Shown: positions 11,688-26,092 of the stretch, piece by piece
Layout: every line of letters starts with the position of its first letter
How positions within the stretch are numbered: position 1 is the stretch's first letter
Assembly: GCA_012295275.1 (NCBI GenBank)
Contig: CM022672.1
Coordinates: 3,703,443 to 3,767,442 of the forward strand
Source of the DNA: Chrysomallon squamiferum
Taxonomy: Eukaryota; Mollusca; Gastropoda; Neomphalida; Peltospiridae
DNA: 64,000 bases
Direction: 5' to 3'
The notes under the pieces: model-generated
Seen by the model: only the letters and a program-made list of their open reading frames with translations
What the model was told of the DNA's origin: nothing
Database searches by the model: none
Translations under genes and position numbers: made by a program

Positions 11688-12385
11688 TATCTGCCTGTTT
11701 GTTTTTGAATATATGTACCTGTATGGTTTTATGTTTTATGTTAGTGTGTGTATGTTTGTAATATTTTGTAATATATGTATGTATTTTAGTGTTGTATGTG
11801 TATGTATGCTTAATTCTCCGTTTAACACATCCTGCCTGCCAAATATATACAAATATTTTCATTTTTAGCAAAATTCATGCAAACTGTGAGTTAGTGAAAT
11901 ATGTGAAAGAAATCTCACTGAGGACACCAGTTTCTTTGTTTACACTGGCCACTTGTGAATTCATGCTGTGAATGCAGTGTGTGTTATCTCAGAACTGTTT
12001 AGATTTAGAACATTATTCTTATTATTTTTGTGTATTGATAGTGGCACCAATTTACAATTACAGCAAAACAAACTCACTCTTTTGCCCATCAGGGCATCTA
12101 AGAACTGCGAATTAAAAGTAAATTCAATTCTATACATTTCTGCACATTGTGGATTTAAAGTAAATTTAGATCTATATATTATTCTAGATTGCTAGCATTG
12201 TATTTGTGCAATTTGTAATTTAACCCTTTGGAAAATCTGGATTTTTGATTTATGGACAATCATTGTCCTCTTTTTAGTCCAATAAATAGTTTCGACTATA
12301 TATATATATATTCACACACACACACACACATATATATATATTTAGGTTAGTGATGTTGATTCAGTTCAAAGTCTGATCTGGTTTA

Positions 12386-12469
<84 letters not shown>

Positions 12470-15263
12470 GAAGTGGTAAACTAGATGAGACTTTGATCTG
12501 ATTCCGTTCACTAACATTTGTATGTCACTGATATAATGTGATGAATTATTATGTTGTTATGCTATCATTCCCACCACATTTGTAGATGAAATGTCATTCC
12601 AGAGTCTTCTGTTTTCAAAAACTATATTTGCATGCAGCTAAGGAACCTGTGTGTGGGTGTGTTTCTCTGTGTATGTGTGTCAGTGTATGTGTGTCATTAG
12701 GTATACTTGTGTGCATGCATTTGTTTATTTGTGAAGAAACATTTGTTCAAATACATACATATACACACAGGGGTAGATCTGTCATGAAACTAATAAAGCT
12801 TAAGGCACATAAATATTTTTTGTTCAAAGTTTTAATTGAAATCTGATTTGTCACTAAATTTTTAAAATCTGTGTGTGTGTGTGTGTGTGCGTGTGTGTGT
12901 TTGTGTGTGTGTGTGAAAAAGAATGTTTGTTTATTGTCATATTTTATTACATGACTGCATGTGGACATGAAACTGAATTTTTCTTTTTCTCACAGGGACT
13001 TGTGTCAGCCAAACACAGATGTGCCATGCTCAAGTTAGCACTGAAAACATCAGACTGGGTCAAGTAGGTTTCACTTTCACATTCTTAACTTAGTACTATT
13101 TGTAATGTTGAGTTGTTGTCTTACTTCTGTAGCTTAGCTATGTTGTCTGTGAAAAGATTAATGTGATTAGTTCAGTTGTTAATATTTAATATTTTTTAAC
13201 GTACTTCATTTATTAACAGAATGTTGTGAACAATAGCTTAATAAAATAATCTCTTGGATAGCTACAGCCCATTAAATGTATTGTTTTTGACAAAATCTTT
13301 TCTGTTTTGAATTTCTTGTGTACCAGGCTAATCCTAACATATTCAGTAAAAGCATTCACTGAGATGAAACCTCAGTAAACTGATTAATGTGAAAATATTG
13401 GATTATTTGTTCTCTGAAGTAATAATCTTAAGAAAATCTCTTGTGATTTAAACAAATTGTAATTATCCTCTTTTATGAGACACATCAGTCACAGACACCA
13501 GCTCTTATCATCAGTGGCTGTTTCCCGTTCTAGCCAGAACCTCATTTCATTGTACATTTGTTAGTTCTGAAGAAAAAATATAATACATTTCTTAAATTTT
13601 TTTTTTTTTTTTAACTATTAATGGATGTTTTATAAGCATCTTCCTAAGACAGGAAATATTAACTATTGTCTTTGAAAACCATTTATAGAACAAAGTGTAT
13701 GAATATGATTTGGTTTGTATGTGCATCTGAATGAACGTCTATGTACTGATTTTGTATATCTGAACATACAGTATTATTTACTTGTATATTGATTTGCATT
13801 TGTTTTGTCATGCAGAACATTTTGGTTCTAATGTCCATTTGGATATATATAAATGTATTGATTTTATTAGATCACACGCACATATTGATTTGCAATTGTT
13901 TTGTCATGCAGAAATTTTATCAGTGGATTATGATTAAAGCTTGTTCAGTTTTGTTTCTGTAGTATGTAACCAATTCTAAATAACAGGTGGCTGTAATTAG
14001 TAAGTAGCCATTTCCTTAACACTGGCATTAGTTTCTGATGTGAACATGATTGAACTTTCCAGGCACTGTGAACATCAAAGAGAATAAATGAAGTTATTTA
14101 ATGAGGTATATTTATCAGCTTTGTCTCTCACTTTGATCATTTTTGGGTTTTTTCATGGTCAATGCAATTAACAAAAACATTATTCTTATTAGCTGTGAAG
14201 CATGACTATGACAATCAAACACAAATTTCTTTCCCACCCATTCTCAACTGAACTTTTCTAACCCCCACCCCCAAATAAAAACAGATTTTTTATTTGTATA
14301 CTTACTAGGTGACCTAACAAACATTACATACAAGAAAGAAATGTTAGATCATGTTTTTTTTTTCATAATTTGCAGTTGATAAAATATTTTTAGCAAGATG
14401 ATTAGGTTTTTTTTGGAACTTGTCCTGTAACAAACATTTTTTGATTGTAAGTTTGGAAATGAAAGAGTTAAGCAGCAGAAAATTCTTTAGTTTATTGCTT
14501 AACCTGCATCCAAAGCAGAAGTATCTGAAAAACCTTTGTGAAGTAAATTAAAGGATTGATTTGCTTGTTAGGAAACAAAACATCAAGTAAAAAGGTCACA
14601 AACAAAAAAAGTTAAAATAATTCCATTTAAAAAAAAAAAAACTGGATGCAGGTAGTTCAATAAACTAATGGTCTCTTTGTTACTTAACTCTTTTGTATCT
14701 GACCTTACAATCTTTGTCTGCTGAATTCTGATTTTTCATTGTAGTAATGCAGATACAAGACATTTCCATTCATTCTGGTTTAGTTGTCATGGTAACATAC
14801 CTTTTTTTTTTTTGGAAAAATAATTGTGTAGAGATTTTACTAGCAGCAGAATGTCCTAGTATTCTGAGAAGAAGTTCTACATTCATACATAGTACAGCTT
14901 AATTTGCTGTTGTATAAATAATATAGAAAGCAACTGGTCAAGGATTAAGTAAATCAGTTCTGGGGCTTTTTTTTTGACATACTGTTAATGAAGAAAAACT
15001 TAGTGTAAGTTTATTTATTTCTTTATTTTGAATATATTAACTGCTTGCTAAATAAATAAATAAATGATGGAATAAGTGAATATGTAAATAAGTAAATAAA
15101 TAAATAAGGTCATCAACAAGAAAAATAACAACTCTAACCTGTTTTAACATGATCGAAAATGCTAAGAATGCAAATACCTTCATTTATGACTACCTAATTA
15201 TCTGTCTGTTTGTCCATATATTCATAGTTTGAAATGTGGTTTTATCAACCACACACACACATC

Positions 15264-15295
<32 letters not shown>

Positions 15296-15782
15296 ACAAA
15301 GACAGTGTTACTGTTAGTGTGTTAGAGGATTAGCAGAGAACAAGTTTAATGTTTTACAAGTAGTTCTGCTTGGGAGCCAGCAGTGGAGGTGAGATCTCAG
15401 CAAATTGATGTCATAACCACTGCACCAAGTGCTTAATGCTTCCCACCCAGGAAGTCAAAAATATGCTTGTTGGTGTCTTGATTCTGCAGATATTATTATT
15501 TTTTTTTTTAACCATTTAACAGAATGACAAACTGAAATTTTGTGTATAATTTATGATAAAAATTATTTTTTAAACCATTTACTAGCTTATAAGAATGAAA
15601 ATTCAATGTGTGTGTGTGTGTGTATATATATATATCTGAAAAATGTGAAAAAAAGTCTTTGTACTTAAATATTCAGCTACTTACACTGTCATATTTCAGT
15701 TTTAAAACAATAGTTTCTGTAAGTAAGATTTATCATTTTAAATCTTGTGTTCTGTATTTTTATAAATAACTGTTTAAAATGT

Positions 15783-15828
<46 letters not shown>

Positions 15829-16453
15829 CTTTCATGTACCTTTTTCTATTAGTCACATATGTTTGATTAAGCCTTAGGTACATTTTTTTTTTTTTTTTCA
15901 CTGATACACAAGTTGTCACTTACAGCACGTTCTATCCAAAAATAACATCTTAACAAGCTTTAGGTATAAAATATTCTTCTACTGTCCCATAGCAACCTAC
16001 TACAAGCTCCAGTTTTAGCTGTCATTCAATTATTCTGGTCTCACACACCTTTTACAAAAGTCGATAAATAGCTACTCCCATCAGTTTTCGGGTCTAATTA
16101 TTTGAGTGCTGTATTGGGCACCACCATAACATTCTTTAATTAAGTTGCCTGTTGACTGCAGACCTCAGTGAAAATGACTGATAGCTTCTTGTTGGTACCA
16201 TTACAAGTTAATCTTCACTAGCTTAATAAATTACTTAGGTCTATCACCATTTTGGCCGCCACAAAATATAGTGTGAACACATTGGTATATCTGAGATAAA
16301 TGTGAATTTAGGGGTGATTTTCATGTTAAGGAAGGTTGTATCTCTAGTTTTAACTGTGAATAAGTTGATAACAATCATAGTCACAATAATAATAATAATA
16401 ATAATATAATAATAATATAATAATAATAAATATAATAATAATAGTAATAATAA

Positions 16454-16501
<48 letters not shown>

Positions 16502-19500
16502 TAATAATATAATAATAATAATTGTAATAGTAACAATAATAATAAAAAAATAATAATACTTTTATCTCATACATTTAAAAATATAATAATAAATAAATAA
16601 AAAGATAATAATGGTTTAGTTTAGATTTATATTAGTGCTATGTAACTTCTTCAGTTTTAAAGTTTAACATTTTATGGTGATCATTTTTTTTTTTTTTTTA
16701 TTCCCCTCATTGAGTTTGTTTAAGATACTGCTTTCTTTTTCTTGTTGATAATTTTAATAATAATAAAAATATCTAAACAGGAAAAATATGTCTTGTTTGA
16801 GCCAGTTACATAGATAGATAGATAGATAAACAACAAACAAAAAAATAACAAGTAAAAAGTAAATAAATAAAATAAAATAAATTGTTTGTTAATAATAATT
16901 ATTAGATTATGTCTTGATTTAGTTCTATATTAAATTAGAAGAAGAAAAATAAATAGGATGATTGTTTTGATTTTTTCATACATAATTTTTCATTACTTTT
17001 GTGAAAGGAAAGCAGAAATTTAATAATGATAAAAAAAACAAAACAAAACAAAATAAAAAATAAAATAAAAAATAAAAAAATAAAAAATAAAGAGAAAACA
17101 AATCAAATGCAAAAATAAAGACACCATAATTAGAACAATATCTTTCTGTTTCAGTCATATTTATTATTACATAACTAATCAGTTATAATTATCTGAACCA
17201 TGAAATATTTAAATTTAATATCAGTCATTACCGGTAGACAGTTTGTGTACAAAGTGATGTTATTAACATCATAGAAAACATCTTTTCATAAACCAGACCA
17301 CCATTACATCACTGATGTGAACACAAGACAGATTTTATTACATGTAATTTGGTTTGTTTGGGTTTGTCTGATGAAATCAATAAAAAAAATCTCATCCTAA
17401 TTTAGACTTATTTCTAAGCTCCACTTGTTGAAATATCACTTTTCACATTCATTCATTTTGCCTGGTTGTTTGTGTTTTTGTTGGAGCTTTTTTCAGACAA
17501 ATAAAAAAAAAATTAAAAAAAATTAAATTATATAAATAACAAAAAAATAAAATAAAATAAAATAAAATAAAATTAAATTAAATTAAATTAAATTAAATTA
17601 AATTAAATTAAATTAAATTAAATTAAATTAGATATAATTAAATTTAAAAAAAAAAGAGAAGGAAAATCGAAAAAGAAAACCAACAAAGATAAAACCACAC
17701 CCAATGCCCAACCCGCCCCCCAAAAAATCAACACAAAACAACAAAAAACAAATAAAATTTGTTATGGAAATAGGAAAAAAACAACAAAAAATCAGATAAA
17801 TCGGTATGAATTATTAAAAAACAATCTTCTTGCCTGCTCTAAAAGAATTATTCTTTGCTTCTGAAATTTCTTAAACAAAAATACACATCACTCAATGTAA
17901 TCAAGCATACTGACAAACAAAACATTTGTCATCATGTCAGAAATAACTAATTAGGATGTGAATTATTTATATTTTTATCAAAACTGTAATTATGACATTT
18001 AATTAATTAGCCTTATTTAACATTTCAGTTGAACACAAACAGAGTACCTGAAATGCTTTACATTTTTAATGTGTTTTATTATCTCATGATTATATTGTTG
18101 AATAAAATGTTAATTGTTAAATTAATGGTGAACTGTGCTAAGTGTCAGAGAGAATTTGATGATGTTACATGAAGTATCATTGTTCAGATGTTGTATTGTC
18201 AGTATGTAATAATGAAACTATTAAAATATAATGGCCTTTGATTAATTTTTTAGAAACACTAGCTTAGAACAGTAAAATGTACCAACATAATTTAAAATAT
18301 CGTTCATTTTCATAACTAAATACTGGAGGTCAAAAGAAGCTTTTTAGGAGCATTAGGTAGAATATGAAATATACCAACATAATCAAAAGACCATAAATTT
18401 TGATAACTTAGTTCTGGAGCTTAGAAAAAAGATTTTTAGGAACATTAAGTAGAACAGGAAATATACCAGTATAATTTAAAATACAAAATGTTTTGATAAA
18501 TAAATTCTGGAACTTAGAAAAAATAGGGTATATACCAATACAGGCACTGGAGAGGTTTTGTCCTCTGTGCTATCACATTTTGGTTGAATTAGTTATTCCA
18601 AGAGCTGCAGTCTGTTCCTGCTGCTTAGAGAGATGGAAATAAATAAAAAGAGGAATAAAAAACATTAACTGTCCCCATAAACGAGATTCTGAAGAATAAA
18701 TCAATTGCCTTGAGGGTTTTGGACATTGGTCAGTAGCCACCTTACACGGTCAGACAGAAACTCAATCAGTGTCACAGAGAGAGAGAAAAATCAATATTAA
18801 TACCAATTACAGGAAGTTGTTCTTTCATCAAAAACTGCTTTCTACACAAACAGTCGCAGTTGTAAGCCATTCACTTTATGGAAGGAAATCTGTAAGATAA
18901 ATACAAAAAAAAAGGTTAAATTGAAAAGAAAGTCTATTAAAGAGTACTCTTCTAGAATGTTTTTCTGAAAGATGTGTTGGTGCTTTTTTTTTTTGAATGA
19001 AGAATCCTTAAATATTCACTTAATGAGAATGAAAAGGCTGTTTACTTTAAAATCTATTAGAACAATTCTCTGGCCTGACAAGAAAGGGAAATTAACAATG
19101 GTGAATAAAAGAAAACCATTATAAACATTTAATTTAAATAAGGAAATCAGTAATATTAAAAACTTTTTTGTTTTGTTTTTTTGTCTACATCCATTAACAA
19201 ATTTCAGAAAACTTTCATGTTGATTTCAAAATTTAAAAAAACCCCTAAAAAAGCCCAACAGATACTTGAATGAAATCAGAAACATTTTTAATTTTTTAAT
19301 TATATGTTTTACATTTTTTGGTGCATACTGCTTTAACACCTATTAATTGTTGAATTTTCTGCAATAATGAGGATAATAATTATAATAATAATAATTTTCT
19401 TTCTTTTTTCCTTTTTTTTCTAAATCTGTTAACATTTACCAAGTTTATTTGATGAGAGGAATATAAAAACAAAATGAACAACAACAAAATCCATCCAGAT

Positions 19501-21119
19501 AATGTAAGGAAAGAGAAAATAAATAATACATATAATACAAAATATATAACTGATAATACAATTTTTAAATTATTTCTTGTGATCTCAATCAGTCCTCTCA
19601 AAAGGTTAATTCAAAGACACAAACACAAATACATACATATACACACAGGGGTAGATCTGTAATGAAACTACTAAAAGCTTAAACCCCAGAAGCATTTTTA
19701 GTTCAAAATTTTGATCAAAATCTGACACTAAATTTTAAGCATCTGTTACAAAACAAGCCATAGTAGAAGACAATGGTGGTTATCAGGATCTTGTTGCTGC
19801 GTGTGAATGGTCAAAAATGTACGTATGCAAGCACACACAGAATGGAAAATAGAACTAAATTACTTTATTGCTTATTAGAATTTTCCATGAAAAATTTCTC
19901 TGATTGAAAATAAATTTAAAATAAAAATACTATCACTCCACCTCCCACCCACCCCCAAAAGAAAGAATATCGGAATGTAAGAAATCTGAAACCTTTTTTC
20001 AAAATCAAAATAAAAACATTTTCCATACTCTTTGGAGAAACATTTTTTTCTCAGATTAAAAACAAAATCTTTGAAATCACATAAACCAAAAATCATTGGA
20101 GATTTTATTTAGTATTTTAACATGAAATGACTCGTTGGGAAATTGAATTTTCCAGACTTGGCAAGTTGGCAGTTGTTTGTACTTTATTCCATTAGTCATG
20201 GAGCACTAGTGTCAATTTGTTTGATAATGAGATTTGTTGGATGGGTCCACAACAAGCATTAAGTATGAATGTGGAAAAATTTGTGACTGGTGCTCTTCGA
20301 TTTGTGGCAAAAGGTGAAAATAATGCAATAACTGTGTCTGATTAATTCTGTAATCCATTTTTCTTACATGGCTAAAAGCTTTATAGAGGGGCATTGGTTG
20401 TGAAATGAAAACAAGCATGATTTGTTCTTTTTCTGTTCAAGTTTGTTCTGTTTATATTTAAAACACAATTTTCCTTCTTTACTTTTCTTTATTCATAGTT
20501 ATTATTATTATTTTTTTTGTTGATAAACAACCTAATTAATATTCAGACATTATTCTCCTGATTAGTTTTATCTAAGGTTGATATCAAGTACCCAAATAAC
20601 GATTTCAAAACAGAGCAGATTTTTATTAGGCTAATGCAGCTGTATTATTAAAATTAACTTTTAATATTAAAAATGATGATTTGGAAATAAAATAAAAAAT
20701 TGTTATTAGTTAATTACAATTCTGTTTTTTGAATTCACACTGAGTATCGAAATAATGATTTGGATGTAGAATATACGGAATATTTAGGTTATTACTGTTC
20801 TGTTATTTAAATTTATTTGTGTTTTTCTGTTCAGGCTGGACACCTGGGAGTGTGACCAGGAGGAGTGGACGCCCACAGAGCGAGTTTTACATCATCACAG
20901 AAAAACACTGTTAAATCACAACAGCGATACTAACAGACCAGCATCCAGCAAACGACGGAAAAAAGTGCATAAAGACACTAGTGGTGGGTACACTGTCATT
21001 TAGTGTCTTATTGTTCACCTGCTCATAATGCATATACATATTTTTAATTTTTTTAATCTTTTTTTTATTATTATTATTATTTAATTTTTAATTAATTTAT
21101 TTTATTTTTTTTTTTTTTT

Positions 21120-21155
<36 letters not shown>

Positions 21156-21361
21156 CTATTTTCATTTTTTTTTTTTTTTTTTTTTGGATATAATAATGAC
21201 ATCAACAATTAAATCTACTGCCATCACTTTATTACTTGTGTTGTGCTTTTTCATAAACAGAAAATCATATGCTTTGATATGCCAGTTTTGAAACAATGTT
21301 CATGATCTACACTACTTTTAACCCTAGAGCTTTATATGTCCTTCTCTCCGAGGGAGGGAGG

Positions 21362-21439
<78 letters not shown>

Positions 21440-21486
21440 GAGAGAGGAGGAGGGAGGGAGGGGGAGGGAGGGGGAGGGAGGGGAGG

Positions 21487-21551
<65 letters not shown>

Positions 21552-24500
21552 ACCTTAGTTAGATATAGTAAAAAATGTGATGGTATGAATATAGATTTGA
21601 GAACTGATACTGAAGGTAGCAAAAGCAACAAATTGGGAAGCTGATACAGAATAATCAATTAATAGACAGAAGAGCTGATAGATACAGGAGATTTGTAAAG
21701 TAGATTTGCAGAGCTGATAGAATGAAGAACACGATGTGTTTAATGTAAATTGGAAAGTTAATACAGAAACACAGAATACACCAGAGAATGGAAAGAGAAG
21801 AGGTTTTTATTTTTGCCAGCAGACAAGAGTTAACTGTGTTGCCAGGAAAGCTGGAAGACAGATTACTTTAGTAGCTGATAGCCTGTAGATGATCAAAAGA
21901 AAATTGGTAGAACAGACAAAAGTGTCCAGTTTGAAATGTTTATACTGTAGACAGAAGAAGTACAATAAATTTAGGGTCTGAAATATTTGATGTGTTCATA
22001 TAATTATTATTCAAATGTTCACGCAGTAGATTGGAATGTTCATTTTGTAGACAGAAATGTTTGTACGGTAGACTGAACAATTCATACATTAGTTTGAAGT
22101 GTTCCTATACTAAATGGAATAGTTATACAGTACACTGAAATGTTCATACTGTAGAATGAAGTGTTCATATTGTAGAATGAAGTGTTTATACAGTAGATTT
22201 CAGAACTGATAAAGTAATTTTTGAAATTTCAGGAATACTAGATAATTGTTTGCTTTGTTTTTAATTGTACTTTTTGATCTCTAATTGTCTTACCATCTCA
22301 TTTTTCTTTCCTTTTTTTTTTTCATTTCCTTATTAAATGACAGTATTAAATGTTGAAAGGAAACCATTAATTACCTGTCATTACCTGTTTATTTCCAACT
22401 AGTTTTCTTTCATTTTTCTATTTATCTACTTAACAGTCTTTATTCTGATTTCAGTCTTACCTGTCACATTTCACTATTTTATTAATACTCAATTTGTTTT
22501 TCTTCAGTAAAGACAGATTAATTTCCGTCAGATTAGATAAAGATTTGTGATAATATATAATTCAACAATGGCAATATTAGTCACTAATGTTTTCTGAGAG
22601 CCATATGTAGTATATATTATTTATGAAATTAAAAATAAAATAAGTAATTATAGCTTAGTAAAGAAAGACAAACACTGAAACAGATCTTCATAATATAGGC
22701 CATGGATAAAAAGAAAAAAGTGAATGAAAGTACAAATGTAATGTCAAATATTTTATTACTAATGATTATTACTTGTGAAACACAATTTTCATAAGCTGAT
22801 GATTTTTTTTTGTTTATTCTCTTCATTTTTGAGACTAAAACTAAAAGTCTATCTTGTAGCTTAGTCAATTTTCACTGTTAGGATAAAATAACAGTAGAAA
22901 CCGGGGAAGTAATTACATAACTGTAATAGAAGTGGTTGCACTTATTTGACGTTAAACATTCACAAAACAACAACAAAAACAACCAATCAAAAAAAGAACC
23001 AAAAAAAAAAAAAAAAAAAATATGCTGTTGTTGCTTAAATTATTTTATTGTGATTTGTGAAAAAGCACTCACCATCTATGAAACCTGTTGCTCCTAATCA
23101 ATGATCTACTGTTATTGATTGCTAATACAGGCTGATAATCTTTTATCCAAAATACCTGGGACTGGAAGTATTTCAGATTTCTGAATTTTTAGGATTTTAG
23201 AATATAAAGAGATAGCCTGACAATAGGATCTAAGACTAAATATGAATTTCATTTATATTTCATGTACAGAATACAGATGGCCTGCAGGATTTTCTCTATA
23301 ATATTTTAAAATAATTTTGTGCTTAAAATAAAGTTTGTGTATGCAAAATGTTCCAATAATTTTAAAACTCCAACATTTCTGCTGCTTGGAAAAAGTTTCG
23401 GATTACGGAGCTTTTTGGATTTTAGAATTTCAGATAATGGATTCTCAACCTGTAACAGGCCTTTCTACAGACAGGAATGTACAAACACATTTAATATACC
23501 AGACAATCATAAATCAGTGGCTGTACAGAACTAGGTGAATGTTTACCCCTTAAGGGAATTGATCCTGTGATCTCTTGTTCCAAGGACAAGCTCTCTTGTA
23601 ACACTGTGTTAACTTACACTTCCCTCTTGGCTAGCAGAGTTAATCAAGTGTCAGTGTATTTTGTTCAGTTATTCAAACCACTGGTGATTTTATCAGACGG
23701 TGTGAAAACAAAAGTCAATTATCTGAGTGATCTGACAAATTCTGTGTTTACAATAATGATTTTTCATATCTCGGTCTGACACAGTAATTTAATGATCAAT
23801 GAATAAATGTATGTCTTAATACTTAATCAATGAATAAATATATGTCTTAATACTTAATCAATGAATAAATTTATCTTTTAGTACTTTTACTGCACATCAA
23901 CATACCTTAACATTAATTTTGTGTTTGAAATGGGCTGGTATAGTAATTTAGAGATCAATAAATGAAAATATGTTTTAATCAATGAATACATATATTTTTT
24001 TTAGTACTTTTATTGCAGCTTAACAGACTTTAACATTAACATTATGTGTGAATCATGTTTGTTAATTTTAGGTTTTTAATGCAAAGATTATATAATACAG
24101 AAATCCTGTTCATGTTAGTCCACATTCTAAATCCTTAACTTTTTTTTTTTTCTTTTTCTTTTATTGTTACTGACCTGAATACAGATAAGAATGTCTTGCA
24201 CCAAGGAATCACAAAACAGATTCTAGTACAAAGTAGGTAAAGGGATACCCTTAAGCAAATTCATCTTGTGACTGTTGCTTCAAAGACTATCTATTTATCA
24301 CACAACATTTATTTATACTTTTCTTATGATTAACAAATGAATCAAGAGCTAAAATATTCCATTACAAAATCATGTTATTTAAAACACTACATCTGATTTT
24401 ATCATCTGCTGTTATTAAAAAACATCAACAGCTGTGTAATCTATCTGTCTGTCTGTCTGTGTGTTTAGCTTAATGATTTTTTTTTTTACTGCTCTTATCA

Positions 24501-26057
24501 GAGGTTGATGTTATTGATCTGAACTGATAGAGCCGACATCAGATCTCGTATTTTTCAATTTCTCACCTATTAATTCTGACTGGAAAGTTCCAGGCGTAAA
24601 ACGACTAAGCAGTGACAGTATTATTTATCTGTGTTTTCCTTCCTTCTGAGACAGCCTAGCGAGAAATCTCATATTGATTTGAAAATAAGTTTGGCAGACT
24701 TAGAGACTGGTTAATTTGGTTTAGAGATGTGTGGAATATTAATCTCCTAGTTTATAACTCTCATGTTGAGGTTGTTGCTTATTTCTGGCACTTGATGGGC
24801 TATGTGTTTTAAATGTGCATACATGCATGATTGGGTGAACAAAATAGCCTAAATATACTTTGACTGTATCCTAGTAATTGTTAAATTATTTAATAGAGAT
24901 CACTAATCTTTGATGATAATAATAAAGTTGAAAGAGGACACATTACAAACTCCTTTTTAAAAATATTTTATACATAGGCTGAGATAAATAAATTTCCAGT
25001 GATTTTAATTTTTCAGTGTCTCAGGAATTTGAAAGCTTTTTTAAAAAAGTATGATAAAACTATATTATTTGCCTAAATGTCTCATCAGGCTTGTGATTTT
25101 AGTGTTATACTTTATTGTTAGCAAATGTTGATTTTTAACTACTTATCACTAGATGTGATGTAGTTATTTATGTCTGCTAATCCAAACTATTTTTGAATTC
25201 TAATTCTTATCCTGCTTTTTAATCAGATCATCAAAAGAGTAATATTAAAAAAAAATAATAATAAAATAAAAAATCTGCTAGATACATGAATGATCATTCA
25301 ATGAAAAGCAATTGGTACTTCAAAGATCCACCTATCATTTTCCTCTCTGTTGTAAAGAGATAGCTTTTATGGCACTAACCCAGAAAATCTGTTTATCTGA
25401 AACAAGCTGTGAGATTCTGGAACCATACCTCAAAAAAAAAAAAAAAAAACCTACAACATTCTGGCCACCAGAACTAAAACACTATCAGATAAGTAACCAG
25501 TGAGGCTGGTGAAATACCAGTTATGACCACAAAAAAGCTACTAAAGCAACTTTTACAGTAATTCTGTGCCAACATTTCCTGTGCATTATGTGGGAGTTGT
25601 GTGGGTTCCTTTATGTCCTGACATGTTAAAATATGTAATTGTTACCACTCACACTATAAAACACAAGTGTTAATCAATAACAGTCTTTACATTCTCTCTT
25701 ACATTTATCAGTCTTTCTTTGACTGTCTCTGTGTGTGTGTGTTTTTGTTTTTGTGTGTGTGTGCTTGTAAATAAATGCATGCATGCATGTATGTATGTAC
25801 GTATGTGTATATGCATGCATGTATGTATGTACCTATGTGTATATGTATGTATCTATGTAATAATATATGCATACATAACAGATGAAGGTATGTATTCATG
25901 TATGTATTTGTACATTTATTTGCTGTTTATATTTATGTTAATATCTATGAATGTATATGCATAATGTGTTTGTGTGTTTATGTATGTATGTATGTGTATG
26001 TATGTATGTATGTATATGTGTGTGTATGCTCTATGTATTAACATATATATATATATG

Positions 26058-26092
<35 letters not shown>

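Larger units (their letters stand above)
11277..12995 (+). other. NMNAT intron 2, microsatellite-rich
   Basis: Contains GT (11318-11398), TA (11652-11684), CA (12386-12460) and GT (12871-12914) repeats, and one copy of a dispersed repeat at 12750-12872. Confidence 0.75.
13064..20834 (+). other. NMNAT intron 3 (about 7.8 kb)
   Basis: No coding exon recognised. Holds CA repeats (15250-15295, 15785-15825), an ATA/AAT array (16385-16515), an AAAAT/AAATT pentamer array (17545-17632), a 92-bp tandem repeat (18240-18530), a possible SINE head (15360-15450) and the second copy of the dispersed repeat (19628-19746). Confidence 0.7.

Noticed and set aside
21332-21658. Long open frames across the GA tract on both strands
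   Set aside because: Pure dinucleotide repeat translations (Arg-Glu, Ser-Leu) with no start context or homology.
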